In this document: positions 53,525 through 64,000 of the stretch, in pieces
Layout: every line of letters starts with the position of its first letter
Position numbering within the stretch: position 1 is the first letter of the stretch
Source: Rhynchopus sp. YZ270_cl-10
Taxonomy: Eukaryota; Euglenozoa; Diplonemea; Diplonemida; Diplonemidae
DNA: 64,000 nucleotides
NCBI GenBank assembly: GCA_964035575.1
Contig: OZ037850.1
Span: 1,508,501-1,572,500, forward strand
Direction of reading: 5' to 3'
Made by a program: the position numbers and the translations under genes
Notes under the pieces: generated by a model
The model's database searches: none
What the model was told of the DNA's origin: nothing
What the model saw: the letters and a program-made list of their open reading frames with translations, nothing else

Positions 53525-56500
53525 AGGATTAGAAAAAAATGGGGATTTTTTTTTTTTTTTGAAAACTTGGTTGTATTAGTGTAGCCACCCTAGAGTGTGC
53601 TCCACTATATTTTTTTTTTTTTGCAATTTTATTGTGTCAGTTACCACTGTTCCGTGCAAAATAATAAAAACCCCGTTCGTCTTTTGTTTATTTGGTACGC
53701 TACCCACGTCATACGCGGGCGTTTTTTTTTGTAGATCCTCGTTTTATGGAGAGAAGTCCGCTACCGGAGTTGCGCATGTTTTATTTCATTTTTGAAAAAT
53801 TTCTTTTTGAGTCTGATCTGTCAATACTCCACAATAAGGGGTATACCACTATACCACTATACTGCGCTGTTGCTATCTTTTTTTTGTTGTGCCTGCGCCC
53901 CCCGATTGTACGACGAGGCGTTTGCACATTTCCCCTTTCTCTTTTCACCCTCCCTATCTATTCTGTTCTGTTCGGAACTACTTCTTTCATCTTTCGGAGG
54001 ATAATATTGTTTCGGGCCGACTCTCTGATTTTCCAAAAAGTCGGGCCGACTTCGGCCGACTACCATCTATGGTATATGCGCTATTTACTTAATTTTGGTG
54101 CTTCTGAAAACCCCATTTTGCGTACTTGCTGCGTACTTGTTGCGCACTTTGTGCACGAAAAAAAAAATACAGGAATACTCTATATTGCGTACTTAGTGCG
54201 TAGTTGTTGCGTACTTGGTATTTTTTATTTCAGGAGCACCAAATTTTCTTTTTTTTAAAATTCCGCAACAAAGCAGGGATCCTTTTGGCATTTTTTTCTC
54301 GAAAACATGAAACAGTATTAATTTCTTAACCAATGGCGGGCACTGCGCCTATGGTAGGAAATATAGCGTCTTTTGGATAGATACCCAAACCACCTTTTGT
54401 CTTTGCTCTACATATTTACAGGCATTGTGTACGAGAGAGGTACAGTCATCTGCAACAGAACGGAGATGCGCTAAAAAAAAAAGCTACAAAGCAAGGACAG
54501 GAATATCTCATTTTTTTTGATAAAACAACTTGTTGTCAATTCTAAAAAGATTGGAGGCAGCGCTGCAGGGCAAACAAAACGGATTGAAAAAAACAGAAGC
54601 TTGCTTGTTTTCTTTGAGTACTCAATTAACCACAACAACCGTACTTCAGTTTAACACATTTTTTCACCTTTTTGTTTTCCCGGCTTTGAGCGCACAAACA
54701 AAAGACCCGATCTTTTTCAGCAAACCCAGACCACAAAAGGTGTACCTGGAGTCTTTCCTTGCGCTCTATTGTGCTCTACCACCTGTAAGATGTTCCTGTA
54801 GAGTCTCTCATTGCGTTTGGGTGAGCATGAAAGCGCACTGCTTGGGGCGAGTTTTGAAGTCTGCACAAAAAAGTGCTTAATTCAAAGACGAAAAGGTCGG
54901 TGGGTTTTTGCACCCCATTTTTTTCTCTTCGTTCCTTGCAGTGTGATATGTTCGCGATATTTTGGTTTTTCAGGGGGTTTTTTTGCGGCTTATGCGCCCG
55001 TTTCTGTTTCGGTCTTGTATTCCGTTAATATCTTTTGTATTCTTTTGTAAGGTGACAAAGCACACGGCTTGAAATAATCTTACTTTTTCTATTTTCTTTT
55101 TTCTTTTTGGCCTCAAGAGGTTTCCTCTTCACTGCCAGATAGTCAGCGGGAGCGTATTGCAGTAATAAAAACATCACCACAGAATATTTATTACACACTT
55201 TACGCACAAACAAACTGCCTGTGATGCATTTTTGTGAAAGATGCTATTTTACTCTAAATACCTCCGTTTTTATTAAGACAGTGGGCTCCCATGACGCTCA
55301 TGTTGTTTTTCAAGGGGGGTTTTTTGTCAACTTTTGTATACCAAAATGTCCCTCTTAACCGCGTCTCTTTTTTACTCAGCACAAGAGGAGATTTTCCCTT
55401 TCCTCCCTCGACCCTTCGCTCCCCTTACCATATGACTCTGGAGGGTGACGTCACAAGAGCAGAATGACACGACTCTGCAAAGGATATGCAAAAGGCGAGG
55501 TTCTGTGAAAGAGAAAATCACGCACGAATTTATATGTTTATATGTTTCGAGCAAAACGCTTTCAATCGATTGACCCTAGCGAGGGCCAAAAAAACAAACG
55601 CTCAATTCACGAAAACATTCAAAAAAACAATATGATTTATTGCCAACCACTCATTGCAGTCGGTTGACAGATATACTTTGTTCACGTGGCAGCTATTATT
55701 CCATGACAGTTCATATTTGTTTTGTCTTTATTTCCGCAAACCTGCACAGCGGAAGCGAACCTTATTTTCCCTTCCCCCCCTCCCTCTCTCTCTTTTGAGC
55801 AAACAGTCTAAAGAGCAAAGAGTCTTTCGAGGTTGTCAGAAACCCCAATTGTTTCCTGTACACTGCGAAGCAATGCTGCTCTTCCCCTCTTTTACTGTTG
55901 CTTTGGATGTGTGTTAATTGTTTTGTTATCGATGGAAGCTTTGTGTACTCTCTCTTCACACCATATGCGAAAGGATTGCACGGCAATGCCTTGTCTTTGC
56001 GGTTGTGGGTCGTGTTTGGCGACACTGCCAACACCTCCCCTAGAGATAAGAGCCCTATCGACTCTGCGTTCTCCTTCACTTCACTCAATTGCCCTCAATC
56101 CTCCCCCTCCACCCCTCCTCCTCACTGTTACTGCCCCGCTGTTTGGGTGGGTACGTTCTTAGCAAAGGAAGAGGAGGGGCCTATCCTTCACACCCTTTTG
56201 GGGTGGCATTTCGAGTGAGTACCCTTAGACCCTTAGGGCCTACCCTCTTCTCTTGGTGTGGGTGTTGTCGATAAAAGGGAAAGGCGACCGTTTGTCTTCC
56301 TGTAAAGCTTGTTTTTGACAAAATATCTTTTTTCAGTTTTGCAGTCTTTTTCAAAAGGGGGGAAGAAGGGGGGGCACTATGCATTCAGTATCATGATTGT
56401 TGTCAGTGGGAGTGTACCGCCAGTGGCAATTCATGTGGATAAGCGACAGTGTGCTTCGAGATTGAGATTGATTTTCCAACTGCGCTGTTTTTAGGCTATA

Positions 56501-56678
56501 CGTAAACCTTCATTTTCACCATATTTTAAAATTTTATTCCAAATATGTGTCCAGAAAGGCCATCCATGTTTGGAAAAAAAATCCCCCCGTTTTTTTTTCT
56601 TTCTTTCCTCTCCCCGTAAGGGAGAATAACTGAAAGCAAAATACACATCAAATAAAACAGTTTTTTTTTTTTTTGAAC
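53525..56678. other. Long intergenic spacer
   Basis: 3.1 kb without a convincing gene. It has T-runs, a small inverted-end element at 54091-54247 with TGCGTACTT repeats inside, and pyrimidine-rich stretches (about 56090-56130) with no gene behind them. Confidence 0.45.
54091..54247. repeat. 157-bp stretch with about 19-bp inverted ends and internal TGCGTACTT repeats
   Basis: Left ATTTTGGTGCTTCTGAAAA pairs with right TTTCAGGAGCACCAAATTT with few mismatches. Inside, TGCGTACTTG-like units occur about six times, separated by short A/T stretches. No target duplication noted. It may be a small MITE. Confidence 0.5.
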
Positions 56679-56686
56679 GACAGTAT

Positions 56687-57136
56687 CAGGGCTCTCGCCA
56701 ATCACCCCTTTTGGCCAAAATGGGGGGTGATTTGGGGTCCCCGAGCTTTCCCCCCGTAAAAGCGGTCGCGCGCGCGCTTCGCGCGCGCGACTCCCTGCCA
56801 GTGCAGGGAGGTGAGGCGCTTTCTCACCTCGTTTGGGGTCAGCTTGTTTTTATGCCCAAAAAATTTTTCAGCACTGCTGACCAGGGACATTGGGAACATA
56901 GGGAAATGTATGTATGTGCTTTTTTTTTGCGGAGCAAAAAAAAATAATACAAAATGGCGCCGCAGGCGAAAAAAAAAATAAGGTACGGTAGCTTTTACAT
57001 CACATACTCACTCAACGAAACCTTTTTTTGCGGAGCAAAAAAGGAAAAATGGCGCCGCAGGCAAAAAAAAATTGAGGTACAGACTGGATGATGCGGTCAG
57101 CAACCCAGTTCCCCATGGTACTCCCGTGGTTCAACC

Positions 57137-57170
<34 letters not shown>

Positions 57171-57266
57171 GGAGGGGTGATCCGAAACCCGGATCACCCC
57201 TCTTTTTTTTTTAATTTTTTTTTTTTGGGTGATTTAAAACCCGATCACCCCCCGGCGAGAGCCATG
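56687..57266. mobile_element. Non-autonomous hAT element, 580 bp
   Basis: Ends CAGGGCTCTCGCC and GGCGAGAGCCATG (12 of 13 match) lie within an 8-bp target duplication GACAGTAT (56679-56686 and 57267-57274). No transposase. The interior shares roughly 290 bp in inverted orientation with the element at 38407, including TTTTGCGGAGCAAAA and GGCGCCGCAGGC blocks, and adds its own hairpins (56765-56830) and paired GATCACCCC sequences near both ends. Confidence 0.88.
56765..56830. repeat. Three consecutive perfect hairpins
   Basis: Stems: GTCGCGCGCGCG with CTT loop (56765-56791), CTCCCTGC with CAGT loop (56791-56810), GAGGTGAG with GCGCTTT loop (56808-56830). They abut or overlap by a few bases, so the single strand could fold as a stack or switch between forms. 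They lie in the left part of the hAT element. Confidence 0.8.
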
Positions 57267-57420
57267 GACAGTATCAAAAGCGTTACGTACATTTTCTTTA
57301 CATTCCATTACCCTTCATCCACCCCATTTAACCTATACAGAGCTACCACCTTACCACATTTTCTACACATTTTTTTTTGTTACAATGATAGAGCGTGCGT
57401 ACCGTTGATAGCGTTGTGAC

Positions 57421-60400
57421 ATGGAGAGGACGGAGGGGTGTGGTTTGGGTGAAGGTGGGCAGACTGTGCTTCCGAATAGTGTGCCAGGGGTGCCTGGGGG
57501 TGGAGGTGGAGGTGATGCTTCCCCAAAGGCAAAGGAGAAGCGCAGTGCACGGAAGGCAAAGTGCAAGCGCTGTATCGCCCTGCAGGAGGAGGTGGCACGT
57601 CTCAAGCAGACCATATCAGAGCTCGAGTTGGCCCCGACCTACCCCCAGGAGGAGCGTGTGGCCTTCCCCATGGCACCACCTCACCCTCCGCCCGCACCGG
57701 TGCCAGCGTTTCTCAACAAGGCGCTCTCCAATCCGTTGAGAACGACACCCCGTGGGGAGAGGACGCCCACCTTCCCGCATGAGCCTGAGCGTGCAGAGGT
57801 GGAGGTGCGAAGCAAGGTGGAGGACAACCCGCGCCCCCCGGTGCAGTCGTGTCGCAGCGTGCGGCGCAGTACGGAGGCAGACTTCTCGCTGTCGGGGGAG
57901 TCGCGTTCGCGTCTCCGCGAACTCGAGTCGTCTCTGTCCAATGGTTCGGGCTTGGAGCGTGAGGACAAGGAGAAGCGTGGCTCTGTGTACATAGTGCCGT
58001 TGTCCGTGCCGGACATGATGTTGAATGTGGAGAAGAACGACGTGACATGCGAGGAGGTGTTGAAGGTGAGCGAGGTGCTGCACCCGTCGCGGTGGATCCT
58101 GCAGTGCGACTCAGAGACGTCGTTTGCGATCTGCACAAAGGCAGGCCTGCGCTTCCTCTACCTGCACTACGACGAGGCAGCAGACGAGCTCAGTGTCTCC
58201 GAGGACGACATGGCGGACACGCAGGACAAGTGGATCTTCGTTCCGGACAGCACCACAGCCACAACACAGGAGATGACCTACAAAATTCTGCACTGCCGCA
58301 GCGACAAGTACCTCAGTGTGCAGGTTACCAACGTGGCTGCCAAAGGCTTATCGGAGAAGATCGAGGAAGGCATCCAGAACATCACGTCTATGGAAAGCTT
58401 TGGGAAAGTGGAGAAGGTGTCTCGGCGCGACAAGCCTAGCCTCGTGGTGTCGCTGTGCATGTCTGTGGCTGCCTCGGGGAGTGTGTGGTGCATCAAGCTG
58501 TGCTCAGTCGACACGTCGCTGTTTCTCTACCAACACCGCTTCAACGAGGCTGAAAAGGAGACCATCCGTAAGTCTGGTGGCATCAACTCTGTCATGCCCG
58601 AGACGTATTCTGCAGTGTCGCTGATCCGCAACGGGTGTGAACCGGAGTGCGACGCACAGCAGGCTGCCTCCAAAGTGATCAAATCCCGTGCAGTCATGGA
58701 GTGGCGCAGGACTGCCCTTCTCCTCATCACCATCTCCTGCGTTGTCGAGACATTCGACTCTGTCTCGGACATCCAAGCCACCGTCGAGTACTGGAACCAC
58801 GGGCACCACGTCTTTGGTTTGGTCTCTGTCTGCATCCTGGCCGTGTCGGGGTTGATACGTGGCGGACTCTCGTTTTACATTGTGCTGACAGACAGCCAGC
58901 AGAAGTGGTCGACATGGACGTGTGGAGATGTGTTTATCATCTGCCTTTCGATGATTCCTGTTCCCTTGGCTGATGTTCTTGAAGCTGTGCGCGTTGTGCA
59001 AGGGTTGCTGGAGATGGACGATGCGTCCTTTCTTGTGCTCAAGCCCGTGCGGACGGGGAGGATGCAGCTGCGTTCAGCAGCAACGTCGATGGCAGAAAGC
59101 TTCCCGCAGCTGTGTCTACAGGCGTATGCATTCTTCAATATCACACGCTCGGGTGACGAGAACGAAACGATTTTGGTGCTGTCGCTATTGATGTCGTTTG
59201 TGGCAATTCTGTGGAGTGTGATCACGTACTGCTACGTGACGGTCATTGAGGAGCGTGGTCCGCTTCTCGAAGTGTTTGACCTGTCGGATAGGGAACTGAA
59301 GAAGGCAATTGGACAGCCCTCCTCTGTGGGTGTTCTGCACAGCATGACGGGGAAGGAGTTTTCGCACTTCCTGCAGTGCGTGTCTGAGTGCTCCTTTGGG
59401 CGTGTGCACTTCGACGACGTGCAGTTGCTCATCGACCACGCACGCAACCTCTTCGAAAGCTGGGCCGACCCTTCTTACAAGAAGAGCGGGTGGGTCAAGA
59501 AGGAGTTCTTCCTGTGCGGCTGCTCTATCAACTGGTACCACGTGATGCAGGTGTCGACTCAGAAGTACCACCTCAACAATCAGACGGAGGCGAGCGAGAT
59601 CCTTGCGAACGAGCTCTCGAAGGAGATCTCGCCACGCCCTTCGGGGTTGTCTCTGCTGATGGAAATTGCGCTTGAGCTCAACATCGAGTCTGACGCGTTT
59701 GCGGTTCTGATGTCGAACAGCGACGACACTGCACGGCTGTTTCAGGGGCATGTTAAGGGCATGCGCTTCTTCAGCACCGAATTCGTGTTCATGGGAGCTG
59801 TGGCAGGTGGGCGTTCTCTGGACAGGCACGGGGCACGCTATGCGGCTGCGATGATACGTGGCCAGCGTGTCATCAAGAAGGTGATCCTCTCGGGAAACCG
59901 CTTTGGCATGGCCGAGGAGGAGTCGCCGCTGCAGTCGTACGACCTGGAGCGTGTCACGGTCGACACGTTTGAGACGCTAGAAGCGCTGGGTGGGTGTGCC
60001 GTGAACGGGCGGTGCGATCTGGCAGACTTCAAGTCCGGCTTCAGACTCTTCCCGCAGCTGCACTCTGCAACCCTGAACGAGCTGTTCAAGACCATCGCAT
60101 CAAGCGTCTTCCCTGCACACGGCGATGACGACGACAGGACCATCTCCCTCCAGGAGTGGCAATCCTTTGCCAAGGCGTACCCTAAAATGCTGCTCGCGCT
60201 GTACCACCGCCTGCGTGCAGGCATCTCACAGCTTCTCTCCGCAGTGATCTACTCGTCTTCGATCTCGGGGTACTGTTTGGAGTGTGTTGACGTGCGGGGC
60301 TGCAACCTCACGAACAGCGAGCTCTGGAGCATTGCACGGACGTGCATTGTGGACTGCATTAAGCCGATTCACTTCTATGTGGAAGGTGGCAACGGGAGCA

Positions 60401-63400
60401 AAGGGGTTGATGCGTTTGTGCAGCAGGTGATGGACCACGGTCTGGAGGGCCTTCGCGCACTGCGTATCGCAAGCAGCAACGACTCCGAGAAGAGCGAGAG
60501 GAGTGTGTCCTTTAACACAGATCCCGACGCGTCACCCATCGACGCGAAGTGCGTGCTCGAGGTGAGCGACCTGGTGCGCTTCTCATGCACGCTGCTCGAC
60601 CACTCCGCACGTAGGCGGAGGATCTCCGAGCGGGAGTGCAAGACGAACCCCCTGAAGCTCCTCTTCATGGCAGAGGTGCGTGTGCCCGACAGCGTGTGGG
60701 AGGAGACTGATGAGTGCTACCTCAACCGCAGGACGTTGCTCATTCTGGACAACCTCCTTGAGTGCCAGTCCCTCGGTGTCATTGTGTCGTGGAAGGCGCG
60801 TGGTCTGCACGGCTGTGTCAACGCGCTGCTTGAGGCTGCAGAGGAGATGCGCCAGCGGCGGTCTAGTGTACGGCGCTCGTCGGACGTGATGAGCGTGGTG
60901 CATGCAGACCTGAACATCGACCTCTCGCGTTACCAACCACGTGGCAGCGACATCCCCGTAGTACTGCGCCTCAACACATGCCTTTGGAAGCGCGGCTTCA
61001 ACGCATCCTGTGCACCGTCGCTCCGCCTCGAATGGAAGCTGGCATCAAAGCTCATCAGCAACGTGCGTGTCATGTTTCTCCGCCGTGAACGCACGATACC
61101 TACATTCGAGCTCAGGGCTGAGGACATGGAGTTGATTGTGAGGTGTGAACAGCCCCATGGAATTCCCCCCCCCCTCCCCAAATCTATCTTTTTATGACAA
61201 ACCATTTCTTCACACAGCGACCTGCAAATTGCGGCGGAAATGATTGAGGCGATATCACGCAACTCAGTCGACGTCGACTCTGTGCTGCCGTTGATGTCCT
61301 TCAAAGAGTATGCCACCACCACTACCACCACCGCCACTAACACACCTCAAACAGCTGCTCTCTGGACACTACACATACACCAGTTCTCTCGCGACTTCTT
61401 CAACTTGGCATTCGGTACTGCGATGTATCGGGGAACAACTTGGGTGATGAGGACCTAGTGGAGTTGCTGGGGAGTGTTTGTGACAACTTCAGTTGTATTG
61501 ACTTTTTGCGGAACCCGAAGCTTGAGTCGTATCCTGCGTCGGTGGCACGGAGGATTGAGCAGTTCCGTGAGACGCACCCTGAGACCATGCTGTGCTTGCC
61601 TGTGCACGTGACGCACACTGCAGCAGCGTGGAAGAGCATTGCACGGGGCAACTCTACCCCTGTAGATTTGGGCCTACAGGCGTTTCGCAAGCCTTCCGTG
61701 CCGCTGCTGGCGTCGATCGTGGAGCAGACAGACGCATACTCGCCACCGCCGTCGCCCACACCCACCGAGCCGCAGTGCACAGGGCTCAGCAACTGGCGCG
61801 ATGCCATGCGCCAGATGAACGTCAGACAGGACCCACCCCTCCCCGCTGCAGACCTCCCAGGCAACCTGGCCACGTGGCATTCACCAAAGGGAACGTTGTA
61901 CGCGCCAGAGGTGATCCAGCAGCTCCAGAACGACTGTGCATTGGTATGGCCAGAGTGGGGGTGGAATTTTTTTTCAAAAATGCACCAAAAACATTGCAGG
62001 TCGAAAAGCAGTGGGAAAGCTTCCAATCCGAGGAGGTCGTTGTGCCGATCTACATGTTCTCCACGTCGCTGAAGCGGCAGTTCTTTTGGATCCTGGGGGT
62101 ATCTTCCAGCGGGCATCGGTGTGGCTTGAAGTGGGAGTTGTTGGAGAACACTTTGATCTTGGAGCTGGAGGCGTCGCTGGCTGTAGCGAATAATAGCAAC
62201 AAGGCGATGCAGGTGAACCTGCCTGCAGAGAAGATGGCGGAGCTGGGGCTTTCCAGCAGTGCTGTGTGGGCACGCGATGAGGTGAGCAGTGGCATGGAGA
62301 CGTACTCATGTGGGATAGCGCGTCTGGCGCGGTACGCAAACCCAGCACCGGGTGATGCAGGTACGTCGCCACTGCACGACAGCGTGCTGTGGCTGCCACG
62401 TCCGGGCACTGCTTTTGTGGCGGACTCCGAGACACACTACAACAACCTGCCCTACTCAGGTGTCGTTGAGTACGTCGCACAGCACCTCCCTGAGCAGTGC
62501 ATGGGTGGGCGTGGGTGGCGCGAGGGGCGCTCCTCCTACGAAGCTGCTGCAGACCCGCAAGGCGACTACGACTGGGTCGCAATCCCGATCATGAACGCAG
62601 AGTGGAGTGCCCTGGTGCGGGAGTGCCTCGCACAGCTGAACCCATGCCACTTCGACGCACGCATCCTCAAGAAGGTCGACGCACTCCTCGACGCACCAGA
62701 GCTCGAGGCTGTCGTCATCGACGGAACACTCGACTCGCTTGGCATCCAGTTCAAAGAGTCGCGTGGCGAGATCCTCCTCTGCCGTGCGCCACCAGAGCTC
62801 GCCTACTTCTTGGGCCGTGAGATCCACCAGATCGACAACGCACGCATCACCTCGATCGACCACCTCCTCAAGGTAGGCCGCGAGCGGTGCAAGCACGAAC
62901 TCCTCTTCAGCGAGTACCGTGGCCACTTCAGGGGTGTCCTCAGAACGCTTGTCCGTGCGCCGCTTGAGGGTGGTGTTGCGGCAGACACGATGTTCACACC
63001 TGCAGAGATTTCACGGCGCCTGCAGATCCACCTAGTGTCCTTCTCACGCAACGGGCGGAAGAAGAACATTCTCCTGGGCGCAACAGGCACGAAGGGCTTT
63101 GTGATGGGATGCTTCCTTGGGGGGAACAACGCCTTTGCGCTGCAGCGTCTGGCAGACGACCGCTTCGAGCAGCCTGCAGAGGTCGTGAACTCGACGGTAC
63201 AGGCGATCTTCGACGGACACCAGGGCGCTGTGCTGACACTCAATGCAGCATCGACGCTGACTGCGGATAAGTCAGTGAGCGAGTCTGGGCGGGTCATCTT
63301 CTCGAACGCAAACGAACACCGCTCGGCATACTGGGAGCCAGAGGCTAAGTACACAATGGACAGCGACTCTGGTGCGTGGGTGGTGCTTGCGAGAGGCAGC

Positions 63401-64000
63401 GCGCACCACAGCACCACAACCTCCTTCGAGAGGTACGGGTGGATGCTCGACCAGATACGCCCCTTCGCACAGGCGCTCAGCAGCGCACTGTCAAAGGTGG
63501 ACAACCTCGCAACCCTGCAGCACACGTCGCATGTCCAGCAGGATTTCGACACCATCAAGTACCGCAGAGACATAAACCTCGCAAGCAGACGTGACGTAGG
63601 CGGCATCGCCATATGGGGCTCGTTCTCGCTCTCCCGTGAGGGTCATGTGCAAGAAGGCGAGATGGACACCGCCGCCCCACACACAGTCTTCATGCTCAAA
63701 GGCAAGTCCTGCAAGTTCGTTGCACCTTGGTGCCGCGAGACAAAGCTTCTCGAGTCCATGTCCAAATACGGCTCCATATGGAAGGTCACCGCCGTGCTGA
63801 GCCAACGGCAGCGCCATTTCATGGGGCAGCAAACCCAGCAGGTCATCGAGATGACAGAGCTCACACGCGCCGAGGCTTTGTTTGTGTACCTTTCTGAGTG
63901 CATCGATAAGAGCAACGAGGCGACAGTGTACTCTACGTGCGACAAGTTCATGCGGGGGACGCTGTACGACCTGATGAAGTACCGGCCCCTTGTGGAGTCA
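57421..64000 (+). CDS. Giant multidomain membrane protein (XK-like, EF-hand-like, LRR); C-terminus off the right edge
   Basis: Exons 57421-61142, 61218-61307, 61355-61943 and 62000 to the edge join in frame (phases 2, 2, 0) to give 2134 codons so far. Residues 1-190 are disordered with a short coiled coil; about 200-390 hold strands reminiscent of a beta-trefoil (KILHCRSDKYLSVQ). About 425-610 has four or more hydrophobic helices and SMAESFPQLCLQAYAFF, the hallmark of XK-related scramblase-family proteins. A DDDDRTISLQEWQSF loop (about 901-915) looks like an EF-hand. LRR-like repeats include YCDVSGNNLGDEDL (about 1290). The last 700 residues match no family I am sure of; IAIWGSFSLSREG and the strands after it (about 63600-63850) faintly recall ADP-ribosyltransferase folds. 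The first intron starts GTGTGA, an exception; the others start GTATG. AG at 57390-57391 precedes the ATG by 29 nt. Confidence 0.82.

Noticed and set aside
56090-56280. Pyrimidine tract and short frames that could begin a gene
   Set aside because: No frame of length or composition like the known genes follows before the hAT element.

Overview
The window looks like nuclear DNA of a free-living flagellate of the Euglenozoa, most likely a diplonemid or a close relative; this is an inference. About thirteen convincing host genes, from 4.4 kb to the right edge, all lie on the plus strand. Many start codons follow closely on a pyrimidine-rich stretch ending in AG, as expected for polycistronic transcription with spliced-leader trans-splicing. 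Unlike kinetoplastids, the genes carry ordinary small GT-AG introns (39 to 488 bp) with a nearly fixed 5' site GTATG(T/C), occasional ACTAAC-like branch sites and CAG at the 3' site. Coding DNA is GC-rich; spacers are AT-rich, full of homopolymers and small transposons.

Layout. 0-3.6 kb: an open minus-strand DDE-type transposase running off the left edge, with a shortened inverted copy of its own 5' part just upstream. 4.4-17.2 kb: two very large genes, a LRR/NACHT/WD40 protein and a coiled-coil protein with about six beta-sandwich modules. 17.7-33 kb: a small orphan ORF, a DUS3-type tRNA-dihydrouridine synthase, a four-RRM protein, a DBP3-like DEAD-box helicase, an SCP2 domain protein, a membrane-anchored P-loop ATPase and a WDR55/JIP5-like WD40 protein. 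33-37 kb: a 1309-residue coiled-coil protein. 37-45 kb: a gene desert with several non-autonomous DNA transposons (hAT, TTAA/piggyBac-like, a TA-flanked hairpin element). 45-48.7 kb: an orphan basic protein and a proline-rich protein whose 3' end runs into transposon remains (hAT transposase C-terminus, LINE-like zinc-knuckle fragment). 52-53.5 kb: a double rhodanese-like protein without catalytic cysteines. 53.5-57.4 kb: spacer with a second non-autonomous hAT element. 57.4 kb to the right edge: a giant multidomain membrane protein (XK-like region, EF-hand-like segment, LRR) that continues beyond the window.

Several host genes fit conserved RNA and ribosome work (DUS3, DBP3-like, WDR55/JIP5-like, four-RRM protein), but neighbours in a unidirectional cluster need not share function. 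The least familiar material is the set of giant multidomain proteins, the P-loop ATPase that shares a leader sequence with the SCP2 gene, and the transposon families. I found no CRISPR array, rRNA or convincing tRNA.
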